In this document: positions 1 to 11,647 of the stretch, piece after piece
Position numbering within the stretch: the stretch's first letter is position 1
How the letters are laid out: each line of letters begins with the position of its first letter
Source: Gonatopus flavifemur
Taxonomy: Eukaryota; Arthropoda; Insecta; Hymenoptera; Dryinidae
Length of the DNA stretch: 64,000 bases
Assembly: GCA_018340375.1 (NCBI GenBank)
Contig: JAFFJZ010000009.1
Span: forward strand, 17,996,501 to 18,060,500
Direction of reading: 5' to 3'
Notes under the pieces: generated by a model
Databases searched by the model: none
What the model saw: the letters and a program-made list of their open reading frames with translations, nothing else
What the model was told of the DNA's origin: nothing
Translations under genes and position numbers: made by a program

Positions 1-2278
1 TCTTAAATGAATGAAGAATTCTCATAAAATATTAATTCAATGGGATGGATTTGATCATCTGTTATAAAACCAACAACAACAAAGTTCATAAGAATCGCAA
101 CAGATGGCAGTACGATAATACGGGGAGCCATTATTGGCAACATATCGGGTCATTACAATTCTGCCGTAATTTCCTGGCACCAGAAATGAACGTGATGCCA
201 TTATTGGCCCTTCGATGGAGAACAATGTATTGCGAGCGTCATTGCACATCCTGTAAAGGCCCAATAAATATTCACCAAGGCCAGCATTTCACCGGCACTG
301 CCAATGTTGGTCCTTCAAAGAACCCGACCACAGTGTTTGCTGGGTAGAGTGCCATACTGTACCTTTATACGCTGCAACATAGTAAAGGTTCACTGATGGG
401 GAAAAATGTGATACTTTTTCTTGATATGGTTTCGTGAAGATTGAAAGTTCGCTGATGTAATAGTGTTATCTTTCACTATTTGTCCGTTTCTTCTGAATAT
501 CTGCACTGGATGATTCGTTTCCAAAAAACTAATAGGCCAATTAACATGGTGCCCATTATAACTTTCCATTCACTTTTTGAACAAAAGTTCTGGCTAGTGA
601 GACAAGGCTGGCATGAAGCATTGTTATTGGTGAGAAACCGGGGTGATGACACCTTACTGAACACATCATGTTTACATTCTGTGCATTATCGTATGCTGAG
701 CGAACTTCATGTTAGTGTGTTCATGGCACGTTATGTTGAAAAATATTTGGAGCATGATTTCTATCTGAGTGAAAAAAAGTGTCACATTGTACCCCACTCT
801 CCATTAATCTCGGCATTCGCAAGTTCATAACACTTGCGCGGATGAAACACTGGCCAACTTACCAAATCATTCCAAACATTTCAAATGTCGAAATGGAATG
901 CATGAAAATCATTAGCTACACACCTCCCATAACCTTCCAAGTAAGAATTTCTCAGAATCCTGAAATTTAATGAACCAGCAGGGGACTCATTCTCATACTT
1001 TTCGTCGAAGAATCATATTCGAATTAAAATACTTTTAAATGATTGCGTTCAATTTATACAAAAATCAGAATGAAAACCATTTCATGAATACGAAATTCAG
1101 TTGTCGCTCAACTGAGAGAACAAATGACGATTTTATCGAAAATATTTCCTTCTAAAGTGCGTTCTTCCGAATACAGAACGTGTTGGAATTTATATTTATT
1201 TCATTATATCTCTCCTCCTTTCCTCCGTAACATCGGTCGTGCAAAATATTTTTTTCTGATTTCCTTAGACCTTACACAATGACCTCAAATGGCCAGAGAT
1301 GAAAAATGGTACCAAGACTTTTCGTGAGTGGCTGTCAGGTCGTACACCTGCTACAAGTCGTTACAAAAACCAACCCGAGAGGGCCTGGAGCGTCGATAGA
1401 TGAGAAAACGAAAGAGAACGAGGGTTAAGGGACCCTTCTTTTCATGTTCTTCCTCTTTTCCCAGTCCTCGTTCGTTTGCTTTCCTCTTCATTTGTTGCCC
1501 TCATCTCGTCTGGCTTTCATCTTACGTGACGAGTTTCTGAAAATCGAATCATCACGGTTGCCCGCATACAAGGAACTGTCTTCCTTCTTCCTTCCTTTCT
1601 TCTCCTCTTTATTTCTATCTCCTAGAAAGAGAGAGAAGGGAGGGGATCTTAGACTTCTACAGTTCCATTGGAATGGAATTAAAAGAAAAGTTTCTGTTAT
1701 CTTCATTTCCACGGGCTTTTGAGCCTGCAGAGAGAGATCAAGTGCATCGAATTTCGTGATGACATCGGGTATATATTTTTTAAAAATTCAGTTGATTTTG
1801 ATATTAGGCATTTTCCATATCTGACTCACTCATGAAATGTACACAACTTTTTGGGCGACAAGTTTTTTTTGCGAACGACAGGAAAAATTGAATACGGTTA
1901 GAAGGTTGAATCACCGTCACATTTCGTAAACGAAATCCAATACCGTGTTGAATGCAATTCAACCACTTGTCGACACATCATATGAATACTATATAACATA
2001 GTTTTGATTGTTTTGTATGGGGAACGCAGAATGCAATTCATAGCGAAATGCACAAAACTGCACAAATGTTGTTGTCATGATGCTGCGAAAATGTTTGAAT
2101 ACATGAAGCTGTGGCATATGGGAGGAAACAATTTTCCAACAATAAAACACAAACTGGTGCATCAACACTGAAGCAACAGTTACATTGCAACTTTTGCGGT
2201 AGGGTTCAAAGCTCCACGACCCATTTCACCACCTATACAATCAACAATATCACTCGGAAAATTTTTCATTCAAAGATC
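1..2278. other. AT-rich non-coding stretch, no gene recognised
   Basis: I find no convincing gene here. The open frames are short (about 120 residues or less), overlap on both strands, and show no family motif or splice-consistent structure. A pyrimidine-rich patch near 1440-1640 gives complementary frames on the two strands and looks like simple-sequence bias. Confidence 0.5.
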
Positions 2279-2890
2279 ACATACAAAACGATGGAAAAAT
2301 ATCCGCATAGAGACCCATAAAAACTAGAAAACTTATATGGTTGACGTTCGGTGGAATGCTTAAAAAAATGTGAAAATTCTATGGTGAACTTACGATACTA
2401 CTTGGTGAGGAAAAATACGGAAATATCGTAAATAAACGATACAAGTCCGGAAATTCCATATTCAGAAACCACATACAAAACAATAGAAAAATATCCACAT
2501 AAATTCCGATAAAAACTAGAAAGTTTTAATGATTAAGCTTCGATACAATTCTGTAGAAAAAAATACGAAATTTGTATGGTGAAATTACGATGAAACCTTA
2601 TTGGGAAAAATACAGTTATATCGTACATGGATGATATAATTCCGGAAGCTCCGTATTCAGAAACTACATACAAAACGATAGAAAAATATCCATATACATC
2701 CTCATAAAAACTAGAAAATTTTTATGATCAAGATTCGATACAATTCTATAAAAGAACACGAAATTTGTATGATAAAATTACGATACAACTTTATTGGAAA
2801 AAATGAAGTTATATCGTAAATGGACGATATAATTCTGGAAATTCCGTATTCAGAAACCACATACGAAACGATAGAAAAATTCTAAGATAC
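2279..2890. repeat. Tandem repeat, ~193-bp unit, about three copies
   Basis: The phrase acatacaaaacgatagaaaa recurs, with a few changes, at 2279, 2471, 2667 and 2859, spacings of 192, 196 and 192 bp. The stretches between also align (aaaactagaaa, tacgaaatttgtatg, atatcgta...gatata). This is a diverged minisatellite with no coding potential. It lies directly left of a large palindrome. Confidence 0.8.
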
Positions 2891-2965
2891 AGAGTCATGA
2901 AAACTGTTAAGAAATTTTGTGCGAATCCACACAGTAGTTTTCCAATCAACTGACCAGTATGAATG

Positions 2966-3604
2966 CAGTAAATCATGAAATATTTTTATTTAGAAACTTT
3001 GTACGAATTCATACAGTAGTTTTCAAATCAACTGACCAGTATGGAATGGCTAGCGTTCAGGTGCTACACTGTAAAAAATCTTTCTTGTGAACTATTCATA
3101 TCTGAATTGGAAGATCACAGTATTTTTGTTGAAGTACTACGTTCAGCATAGAGAAGATGAATTTTTATCGTAAAAGGCTTACGCTCAACGTACAAGAAAT
3201 AAATTTTTTTAGAAAAGTCCTACACTCAGGGTAGTAATATTACACAAGTTTGGAAATTGTTCACGCTTTGTACAGGTATTAAAGTTTTCTACACTGAGCA
3301 TGGGCAATTTACAAACTTTTGTGATATGACCTTCCAAAAAGTCTGAGTGCAGGACTCTGCAAAAACAAAATTTATTTCTTCTATTTTGAGCATAAGACTT
3401 CTACAATAAAAATGTATCTTTTCTATGCTGAACGTAGTTCATCAACAAAAAAACTGTGATTTTCCAATTCAAATATGAGTAATTCCCAACGAAGATTTTT
3501 CACAGTGTAGCACCTGGATGCTAGCCATTTCATACTGGTCAGTTGATTTGAAAACTACTGTATGGATTTGTACAAAGTTTCTGAAAATTTTTCATGATTT
3601 ACTG
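2966..3604. mobile_element. Large palindromic (foldback) element with TACACTGTAA inner arms
   Basis: The sequence from cagtaaatcatg (2966) returns in inverted form, ending catgatttactg (3604). The outer arms are about 95 bp. The inner arms start at tacactgtaaaaaatct (about 3064) and close with gatttttcacagtgta (about 3507), and continue for more than 100 bp of imperfect inverted repeat. The inner unit resembles the CACTGTAA-ended MITEs at 39254, 53779 and 62806. A partial direct copy of the outer arm (2915-2961) precedes it. No ORF. Confidence 0.85.
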
Positions 3605-3963
3605 AACCTTTAGAAATTACTTTGGACGAATTTAATCCATAATTACGCGATCCTCAAATCCCTATGGAACAGAATATGTTTCTTTTATTTTCAACATATA
3701 TTGAGAATAGAAATTTGTGAGAATACAGATATTTGGGATTAATCATATTCATAAAATAGACTTATTTGAGAACAGAAATAATTAGGAATATAAATATTTG
3801 AGAGGAGAGATATTTACGAATAGAGATATTTGAACACAGACTGAATGGAGAATAGAGGAATATCTCTTTTCTCAAATATTTCTATTCCTATTCCTAAATA
3901 ACTATATTTCTAATTATTTTTACACTCGATAGGTCTATCATTGAGGGTATTCCATTGGGCCCA

Positions 3964-4127
3964 TAGTTACTAAATCTCTCAACCCAAAATACTCGGAAAT
4001 AATCCGATAAAATAGAAAAAATCAACCAACCAGACCCTTTATTGGTACGTAACAAGGTCTAGCTGGTTGATGTGTTCAATTTTATTGAATTGTCATAGAG
4101 TATTTTGGGTTGAGAGATTTAGTAACT
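3964..4127. repeat. Short inverted-repeat (hairpin) element
   Basis: The 30-bp arm agttactaaatctctcaacc... at 3964-3993 is matched in inverted orientation at 4098-4127, with a loop of about 100 bp. No coding sequence. It is probably a small MITE. The rest of 3605-4474 shows only AT-rich simple sequence built on 'gaatagaaatatttga'. Confidence 0.75.
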
Positions 4128-4474
4128 GTAGGGTCTATGAAATGTTCAGAATGTATTCAAAGTGATTCATGATCATTAAAAAGCAATATTGTATCGAACA
4201 TCCAAACCATTTAATATTCATGATATTTGAGAATGGAATCATTCCAAAACCAAGACAAGTGAAAATAAAGATGAAGGTTTGTAAGAACACAAATATCACC
4301 CAGCTTGAATGGAACAACTGAAAAGATAGAACTTCGGGAGGAAACATTCAGAATGAATTGTCACATCCAGTCACATCAGTCAAGTTGACTTGTAGTTGTT
4401 CTGTAGCAATTTCTATAATCAGAATATTGTATCTGCTCAATTTTCGTCGAGTTGATCCTGAACAGCCTCTCTAA

Positions 4475-5576
4475 TCATTCGTCAATTAATTTGCGATTTT
4501 CATTTCCGAACGAGAACGCATTTTGAGTCCAAAGAGGCCCCCAGTTTGCTACACTGTTGCAAATATGTAATAAAAGATGCACGTTATTCGTCATCCGTTC
4601 TTTGCCGAAATATTCTTGATAAAGGACAACATATTTTACCAGTAACTGTTCAGCTGTATCAAATTCATCAGGCGTGATTGTTTTTTGGCATAAAATATTA
4701 ATAGCTGTCACCAGCATTGCCAGGTGTATCAAATATTTCTTTGGCAATACATCTTTGAAACATATTAAGCAGTAAAATATCAGCCATGATCGATACTCAG
4801 AAGCCTTCCACATGTTTCTGTCCTTAATGCTCCTTGGTGATCTTGTGATGCAATTCGGAGGTTTGATTTTTAGCAAACAAGCATCAATACGCTCCAACGA
4901 TGATGGATTCCCAACATAATATGGTTGTTTAGCCGACGAAAGTGAGTGATCTGTGTGTTGCTTGATGACACCTAAAAATATACAGTGCATACTATCAGGT
5001 ATCATCCCGTTAGCAAGATCAAAATATTCCAAATTTATTAAAACAGATGGTCCCCACACACCATCCACGTCTACTGGGTGAGCGTCTGCATCTACATTTT
5101 TTTCGTACGCCAGTAGCATGTCATTTTTTATCGAAACATCCGTTCGTAATTCTGGTACATTTTCCGACATGGTGTACTTACAACGACCATCAACTTTTCC
5201 AGTTGGGTGTTTACAAAACGTATATCCAAAATGCCCATTATATTGCTTCATATTCAGCAAAGCAGCTCGTGCAACTGAGTCCACGCAGCAACATATTGGA
5301 AACAGTTTACTATTAATCGTTTCGGCTTTATTTGTATTCCACGTGACACCATTATTTGATAAATTGTTCATCTGGTTAACGAAAGGAGTTAAAAACACAT
5401 TCATGTTGGGCTTATGTTCATATACCCATATTCCAGCAAGGAGCATATGTTTAATTCGGAGATTTGGTGGTAATTCTATCAGCATTATATATATCGGCCA
5501 AATTGAAGTTTTACTGGAATTTGCTGTCTGACAACCATCTGTGTTGAACATACTAGAAAAATTCCATCGATGACTC
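4475..5576 (-). pseudogene. TNP2/EnSpm-type transposase, C-terminal part (plus DUF4218-like tail)
   Basis: This minus-strand frame has a first ATG at 5551 and stops at 4475. Its start, NTDGCQTANSSKTSIWPIYI, matches the catalytic core opening of plant and animal TNP2 (CACTA/EnSpm) transposases. MIPDSMHCIFLGV lies mid-protein. The C-terminal third (LPKKYLIHLAMLVTAINIL, AEQLLVKYVVLYQEYFG, then NNVHLLLHICNSVANWGPLW) is the DUF4218-like region that follows the core in this family. The upstream exon runs out of frame just before (stop at 5575), and the sense resumes here after a single frameshift near 5575-5580, so the ATG at 5551 is not a natural start. The frame ends soon after NAFSFGNENRKL, shorter than usual. 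A spliced or frameshifted continuation cannot be excluded. Confidence 0.8.
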
Positions 5577-6090
5577 AGTATCCCTCCATTTTTTGATAAT
5601 TTTGTGTACCATCATATATATCTTCCAAGGTACCAGGGTTGTCTCTCTGCCTATTCAATCGATATGAGAGAGCATTCACAATATTCGGATTTTGAAAAAG
5701 ATCTCGCAGTTGTTGTTCTAAATCGATTGTGATGAAAAAGGCCTCCATTTTCAAAGGCTGTATAAGTTGCTCACATTCACACGTGAATTCTTGATCTGAA
5801 GATATGTTTTCGTTGATTAATTTTCCACAGTTTTTGCAAAACGTATGATATTGTACGGCTTCTTGTCGATTGAGAAAGCTTTTAAATAAGGAGTACTTCG
5901 TTTGTGGCAAAATTTTCTCATCGTAGAATGTATTGATCATGTTCATGATGTCTTGTATGCAATCCCATGTACAATTATGTTTCATACATATGGTAATAAT
6001 CATCAGTAAAGCCTCTCTACGTGTAGTTTGTGAACATGGACACAACAGTTCGTCTAGGTGCGAATTTTTGCCACGTGAATTGTCAGCAAC
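5575..6090 (-). pseudogene. TNP2-type transposase, N-terminal part of the body exon
   Basis: This exon is on the minus strand. The boundary at 6090 is chosen because the minus-strand sequence upstream ends in ttagaatacag, a good 3' splice site, and the frame is open directly from it in phase 0. Seen in order: a CPC motif, TRREALLMIITICMKHNC (helical region), LPQTKYSLFKSF, two CxxC-type pairs (CKNCGK and CECEQ) as in the zinc-ribbon of TNP2 proteins, then DNPGTLEDIYDG, a strong TNP2 signature. The frame ends at 5575 a few residues later. The next TNP2 block continues in another frame, so one small indel separates the two. The product would be a nuclear transposase. Confidence 0.8.
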
Positions 6091-6503
6091 CTGTATTCTA
6101 AAAAATAGAATGTTAGTGCATTATTCAGAACACACATTTTAGATGGATCTTTAAAACAGAAACAAGTGTTTTTTCAAATAACAGCACATTACATAATTGG
6201 GAAATGTGGCGATTTCCTATCAAAAATATTACCATTCATTTTCATATGTTCCATTGAAGGCCAAGGAGGGTATCTCATCTTTTAAGTCAACGTTTTCTTG
6301 ATAAGAATCCTCCAAACTGAATTTATGAAAAGATCGGAAATTGTCAGGAATTAATTTTTAGTATTTCATCTACTGCAATAAAAATTATTTTTACAAATTT
6401 TGGAAAAAATTTGACTCGTGCAATCATCCTGTTACAGCAAACTCAAACGAGTTTTTCAATCTTCTTTCATTTTCACTGTTACTTGACATGTCTCACAGTG
6501 ACT

Positions 6504-6615
6504 CTAGTGAAAATAAACCATATATGGAGCATATATGTTATGAATAATCTAAGGCATATATCACCCATATGTACCCACATATACATATGACCAATATATG
6601 GTTCATTTTCACTAG
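6504..6615. mobile_element. Short MITE with CTAGTGAAAAT inverted ends
   Basis: A 112-bp unit with ends ctagtgaaaataaaccatat and, inverted, ctagtgaaaatgaaccatat. The interior is rich in catatatgg. Related atatatgg words recur to about 7000 and near 7720-7770, suggesting either a decayed larger element or local simple sequence. No ORF. A diverged half-copy of the hairpin at 45336-45660 lies nearby at about 6305-6400. Confidence 0.7.
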
Positions 6616-7201
6616 ATATTGGGATAAATGGAAACAAACAATCCCGCGAGAGTTGAACAAAAGTTGTTGTGACCAGACGCTATCCCTTTGTCACTCAAGC
6701 TACCGCCGGTTGCTTGGATAGGGCTTTCTTCGCATATATCAAAGTGCACTCATTTTTTAAACTTGGATGTTTTGAAAACTAAGTTGCCCTAAGATGAAAA
6801 CCATAATTTTTTTGCTGAATGATACCTAAAGCACACGTATACGTAATTTTAATTGAAAAATAGCTCCCGATTCTCGCAAACTTCCCTTGTTGATGCATTC
6901 ATATATGCTTTACACATTTTCTGCATTACCATATATGACTCATATATGGATTTCAAATTGGTAGACCAACAAAAGCGAATCATGTATAAAACAAATGATT
7001 ATATGTAATAATCAATGGAAGAGGGAGACGTCAGAGAAAAATGATTAGAAAAAGGAGGCAGAAGAGGTTTGCCAGAACATCTGTTTTTCAAAGAACATGT
7101 TTTTTTTTTACTTGAGATCTTTCTTCTTCTGTCCCTTTTTTTGGCTGAATCTTAGCTTTTTGTCCTCGTTTTTTGAAGTCAATGTTTAATTCCATACAAG
7201 A

Positions 7202-7551
7202 TGCCAGATAGATTGCAGTGAAAAAATTTTGCTGGAATCTATGCGGTTTTTTTCCTGTAAAATACGATCTGAAACTGAACAACTTTTGAACAATTTCTAT
7301 CTGATATTCCAAGTATGCATTTTCAATCTGAGACGGAGGAAAATTTTTTGATGGAATCAACCTGGACTTGCAGTCATGTTGGAAATCCAGGTAAAATCCA
7401 TTTAAAAAATTCCCCTCCGACTCGGATTGAAAATGCAGACTTGGAATATCAGATAGAAACTGTTCGAAAATTGTTCAGTTTCAGATCGTATTTTACAGGA
7501 AAGAAACCGCATAGATTCCAGCAAAATTTTTTCACTGGAATCTATCTGGCA
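7202..7551. mobile_element. Foldback element with ~155-bp arms
   Basis: The arm beginning tgccagatagattgcagtga (7202) is repeated in inverted orientation, ending ttcactggaatctatctggc (7550). The arms differ at few positions and leave a loop of about 45 bp near 7356-7400. The apparent reading frames on both strands are consequences of the palindrome. Non-autonomous; family unknown. Confidence 0.85.
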
Positions 7552-7804
7552 TTTTGTATAGGGAACCCTTTTCCTCGGATGTGGCGTCGGCAATTTAATT
7601 TTGACAAACGAATGGCGACGCATCAGAGGGAAAGGGTTAAAAAATATTGATTGATAAAATCGGTTTATTTTTCCATTTCAATATGCACACTGGTGGAGCC
7701 ATTTTGTTATATCATTGGTGCATGACAGTAATTCATATACTAAATGAGCCATATACTGATGGGCTATAGAGTCGACATTTTTTTCACATAGAATTATCAG
7801 ATAC

Positions 7805-8529
7805 TAGGGGTGTGCGGGTACCCGAGTCATCGGGTTTTTATCGGGTCGGGTACCCGTCGGGTCGGGTTTTTCAATTACCCGAGTTTTTCGGGTACCCGAT
7901 TACATTCGGGTAATTCAAATATAGCAAACGTTTTCCTCAGCAGGAAATATTGTGACAGCAACTCGATCAAGATTGCTGACAAAACATGTGGAAGAGTTGT
8001 GCTTTCTCCATTCAAATTTAAAAATATGAAAAAAAAATGATATTTATGAGAAGAATATTTATTTTCATTGATGTTCAAGATTCTATATTGTGGTTACTAA
8101 ATACGAAAATAGATAATATATTATTTATGAGATATAAATGTGATTATATTTTTTAATTGAATTAAAAAATAAATATAAACATTCCATGAAGCAATTTGGA
8201 GATTTCTTGATGCGCTGCATAATCAATTACATGGAGTATCAACCCTACTAGACTTGTAGTGAATATGGCATTCTTCATATTAGAATTGAGTTCATATGAA
8301 ATCCCCTCATTCCTACAATCGCTCAAGACAATTTGTCCTTACAATATCAACGGCAATGGCAACTTCGAATAGAAGTTGAAAATACTAAATTCAAGCGATT
8401 TTATTATATTCGGGTACCCGACTTGGAAAACCCGATTTAATCGGGTACCCGACCCGACTCGACCCGAAAAGAAATACAAATACCCGAACCCGACCCGACC
8501 CGATAAAAAGTGCGACCCGCACACCCCTA
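7805..8529. mobile_element. Non-autonomous hAT-like element, 725 bp, perfect 8-bp TSD
   Basis: Flanked by an exact 8-bp duplication, tcagatac, at 7797-7804 and 8530-8537. The ends are taggggtgtgcgggt and its inverted copy (acccgcacacccct a). Both subterminal regions carry many cgggt/acccg words, including several copies of the palindrome cgggtacccg, in a dense 100-bp cluster on each side. The middle is AT-rich and non-coding. The 8-bp duplication and short TIR fit the hAT superfamily. The subterminal repeats are presumably transposase-binding sites (inference). Confidence 0.9.
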
Positions 8530-8728
8530 TCAGATACAGTGCATACTTAGCTGATAAACATATCATATCATACGATCAATTTTAGGGGTCACGTATGCTG
8601 CTATAAAAGTCAAGCAAGAACAATCTCATTGTGAGAAACATTGATGGACTGTGATTCCTATAATGTGGTTTATCCCTTTCCTACACACTTTTTCAAGAAT
8701 GAATATAAAATATATAAATAACTCATCC

Positions 8729-8827
8729 AGACAGCAAAACGGACCATTTGGACGTTTATTGGTTTATAAAACGTAGGAGAAGTTCTCCAAACGTTCAGAA
8801 AATGTTCCACAGTCACATTTTGCTGTG
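8729..8827. mobile_element. Small MITE with CAGACAGCAAAA ends
   Basis: The end cagacagcaaaa (8729) is mirrored by ttttgctgtgag near 8827. The interior contains acgtttat...ataaaacgtaggag, also seen near 48706-48770 in the other orientation. Ends are inferred by eye and may be off by a few bases. Confidence 0.5.
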
Positions 8828-8898
8828 AGAGTTACACACAAAAAATAATTTCCTACCCATGGATGTAACCGGTTATTATACAAATCTTATATAAATGC

Positions 8899-9946
8899 CC
8901 CTGGTGAAAAAGAAGCGTGTGCTTAAGCGTTCCAAAGAAGTGATGAAAAAATGATTGAAAAGTTGACGGAGAATGGATTAGGCGTGCAGACAAAGTTAAC
9001 ACGGTGTGAATTGGCGCTCTTAAGCGTGTACCAGAACAGCATGTATTGATTATGCCTATAGAAAAACAAAAAATGATTTGCTTTTCAAGCATAATCTAAT
9101 ACGATATACTTTTATACATTAAATTCTTTTTCTAATTTTTTCATTATTATATCAAAATCCATTTACCATCCAATATATGGAATAGACAATACATGAAGGT
9201 CCACTCATTTTTTCTCTTTTATGGTTACGTTCGTTTGTTGACAATCATACTGTAACCTCAAAACATCGTAAGATACTTTATTCATTTTCATGTATCTTAT
9301 ATTTTTCGCATTGAAATCAATTGCGAACTAGCTATCACATTTCATAACTCAGCCCTGATGAAAAAACCCGATATCAGAATTTCATCGTCAAGTCATCAAT
9401 TGTATCAATACTATCAAAAATCTATCTTTTGGTTTCATTATCAGCCAAGTCCAATGAAAATACGAAATCTGCGATAATTATCCGATATAAAACCAATCAG
9501 CTCGCCGATGATTTCCCGATGTCGGGTTTACATTGGATAATTATCGCAAATCTCGTATTTTTATCGGACTTGTCTGATAATGAAACCAAACGATAGATTT
9601 TTGATAGTATTGATACAATTGATGATTTAACGATGAAATTCCGATATCGGGGTTTTTCATAAGGGAGTTCACTTTATTAAGCACTATTCAAATGTCATAT
9701 ACGCAACAATTCAATGAATTTTGAAGTGAAAATATAATACGAATCAAGTTTCGCAATCTGCTGTTTACAAACATCACAAAAATTCGGTGGAAGGTTTTTA
9801 CAGCCCTTATGAAGCGTGCAGCATGAACGCTTATTACACTTTTCCAACGAGAAGAGTCAATCGGCGCTGACCACGCTATCTGCACGCTGTTGTTACTCTT
9901 GTGTACTCCAGTTTCCCGCTGAGAGCACGCTCTTTTTTTACCAGGG
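8899..9946. mobile_element. Non-autonomous element with CCCTGGTRAAAAA inverted ends, split by a hairpin insertion
   Basis: The left end ccctggtgaaaaagaagcgt and right end (inverted) ccctggtaaaaaaagagcgt pair well. The interior of about 735 bp, once the nested hairpin at 9353-9665 is removed, has no coding content and contains repeated aagcgtg words near both ends. A diverged second copy of part of the interior lies at about 49900-50065 and lacks the hairpin. Target duplication not clear. Confidence 0.7.
9353..9665. mobile_element. Nested foldback element (CCCTGATGAAAAA ends), 2-bp AG duplication
   Basis: The two arms of about 150 bp are near-perfect inverted copies (ccctgatgaaaaaacccgat against ccgatatcggggtttttcataaggg, inverted). 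AG flanks both sides (9351-9352 and 9666-9667). The related uninterrupted sequence near 50018-50032 reads straight through the insertion point with no gap, supporting the boundaries and a 2-bp target duplication. Confidence 0.85.
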
Positions 9947-11020
9947 ATGTTATATTACAAACATGAAACGTATATTACATACATAAAAAATATATAATAT
10001 TCATAATATAACAAGTTACATCTGTGAATAGGAAATTACTTATCGTATGTGAGTTACAAACAATATAAAATGAGACGGAGCCAAAAAATAGAAATAAGAG
10101 ATGAAATAAAGCCAAACAAAACCTGACAAATTTCGGCCAAAATTCTGCCGGTTCTGTCGGAAATCATCATGTCTGGGACAAAAACCGACCAAATCCTGAC
10201 AGAAAATTGTTTGTTGGACATTTGGAATAGGGTTACCATGAGTGCCATAAAAGTATTGTAATTCTTGATATCAAATTTTCTCTGTGAACGAATAATGTGT
10301 TTGTACGAATCATTTTCCTTTGGTATAATAAACTTTTAGTTAATGATGATTTACCAGAAATGTATGGAAGTTCTAGTCCTTAGTTAATCAGATTTGTGTT
10401 CCCTAGGAATTATAGTACTTGACAGTAACATCATGAGGATGATGATTTTTTCCGAGGATTTCTATTTTATACAACGTAAAGTGATCTTGAAACGATCACT
10501 AATATGGATCACGCAATTTCATTCGTCAAAAAGAGAACAAGACGAGATGGTAAAAATAATGTGATAGCACTTAATTTCAGAAAAAACCACTTGGTTTTTT
10601 CCAGCAGAAAACCATTTGGTTAAAACCCCAGTTCAAACCATGGTTCAAGGGGATACGAGCGACCGGACTTTCATCAATTTTTCCGGGACAAAGTACGTCA
10701 AAATACGTACCTTAATTCAAACTATATCTCTGTGCAGCATTTCTTGAAACATTGAAGGAATGCTATACAAAGAGATATTCCGGATTAATGCCCGGATTTT
10801 TTTTGTAATTTGTCTCGGAAAAATCGCACCGCTCGTTAAGCCCAGCTGGTTTAAACCGAACAACCCTGGTCATTACAAAGTTTGAAGTGGAACTTATAGA
10901 ATTATAGATACATCTTCTGTTGGAAAAAAAGAAAGAAAGAAAACAAAATTCCACTTTCAATGAATGATGAATTTTATAACACCCTGAACACGTTTTTTCT
11001 TGATTCATAAAATTACTTAC
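9947..11020. other. Non-coding stretch, inferred intron of the TNP2-type gene
   Basis: No gene recognised. The segment holds AT-rich sequence, a copy-like patch of ctgacaaa/tttgtcag words (10110-10215) and a diffuse inverted arrangement between about 10650 and 10870 (attttcc..., cggattaatgcccgga). I could not fix element ends. Confidence 0.4.
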
Positions 11021-11140
11021 ATATGGATCATTGTCCGTAATTCCAAATGAAGACTCAGTTTCATCTGTTATCGATGAAGGCTTTTTATTAGAATCTTCTG
11101 TTGGATGTTCATTGGAAGAATTCATCAGATGCATTTGCGC
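11021..11140 (-). pseudogene. Small acidic phase-0 exon of the TNP2-type gene
   Basis: A minus-strand exon of 120 nt (40 codons, phase 0 at both ends). The 3' splice site reads attatag just above 11140. The 5' splice site after 11021 reads gtaagt, the full consensus. The peptide is rich in S, D, E and N (ITDETESSFGITDNDPY at its end), typical of the spacer region ahead of TNP2 cores. The exon lies about 4.9 kb upstream of the transposase body exon on the same strand, with compatible phase. A TE end lies only 7 bp above the splice site, so splicing is probably damaged. Assignment to the gene rests on phase, strand and composition. Confidence 0.6.
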
Positions 11141-11364
11141 CTATAATCAGGGTGTCTACTGACTTTGCAGTTCAAAATTCCAGTATATTTCCAGTATTTC
11201 CAGTATTTCCAGTATAAATTCTGGCAAAATTCCAGTATCAAAATATAAGTCATTGTTAATTCAATCATTTTCATTTCTTCGAGAGTCTTGGACACTTCTA
11301 GTGGATATTTAGTAGTAATTGCTGCATATTTATAAAAGCAATAACAAGAATCATGATTTCCACG

Positions 11365-11647
11365 TACACTGAGAGGAATTGCATAGTTGAATATTAGACA
11401 GCTAGGAAATATAGTCACCCTAAATAAAAAAGTCAGTTGCGGTAAATAAATTTTTTTTGTCACAGCTAAATATTTTATTTACCGCGACTAAATTTTTGTA
11501 TTCGTAACAAATAAAAAAGTTTATCCAATGGAAATGAAATATTTAGCTGTGACAAATAAGATTTATTTACCGCAACTGAATTCTTTATTTAGGGGTACTA
11601 TATTTCCTAGCTGTCTAATATTCAACTATGCGATTTCTCCGAGTGTA
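11365..11647. mobile_element. Hairpin MITE with TACACTSRGAG ends, TA duplication
   Basis: Inverted arms of about 120 bp: tacactgagaggaattgcat at the left, its near copy inverted at the right (gagtgta at 11647). Inner arms share gtcacagctaaatatttt and ggtaaataaa in opposite orientations. TA at each boundary suggests a Tc1/mariner-mobilised MITE; compare the tacactgagagaaaaa unit at 32975. Confidence 0.8.

Noticed and set aside
480..830. 116-codon open frame near the left edge
   Set aside because: No homology or splice-supported structure; comparable frames occur on the opposite strand.
7088..7650. Overlapping open frames on both strands
   Set aside because: They encode mirror images of each other because the region is a foldback element.
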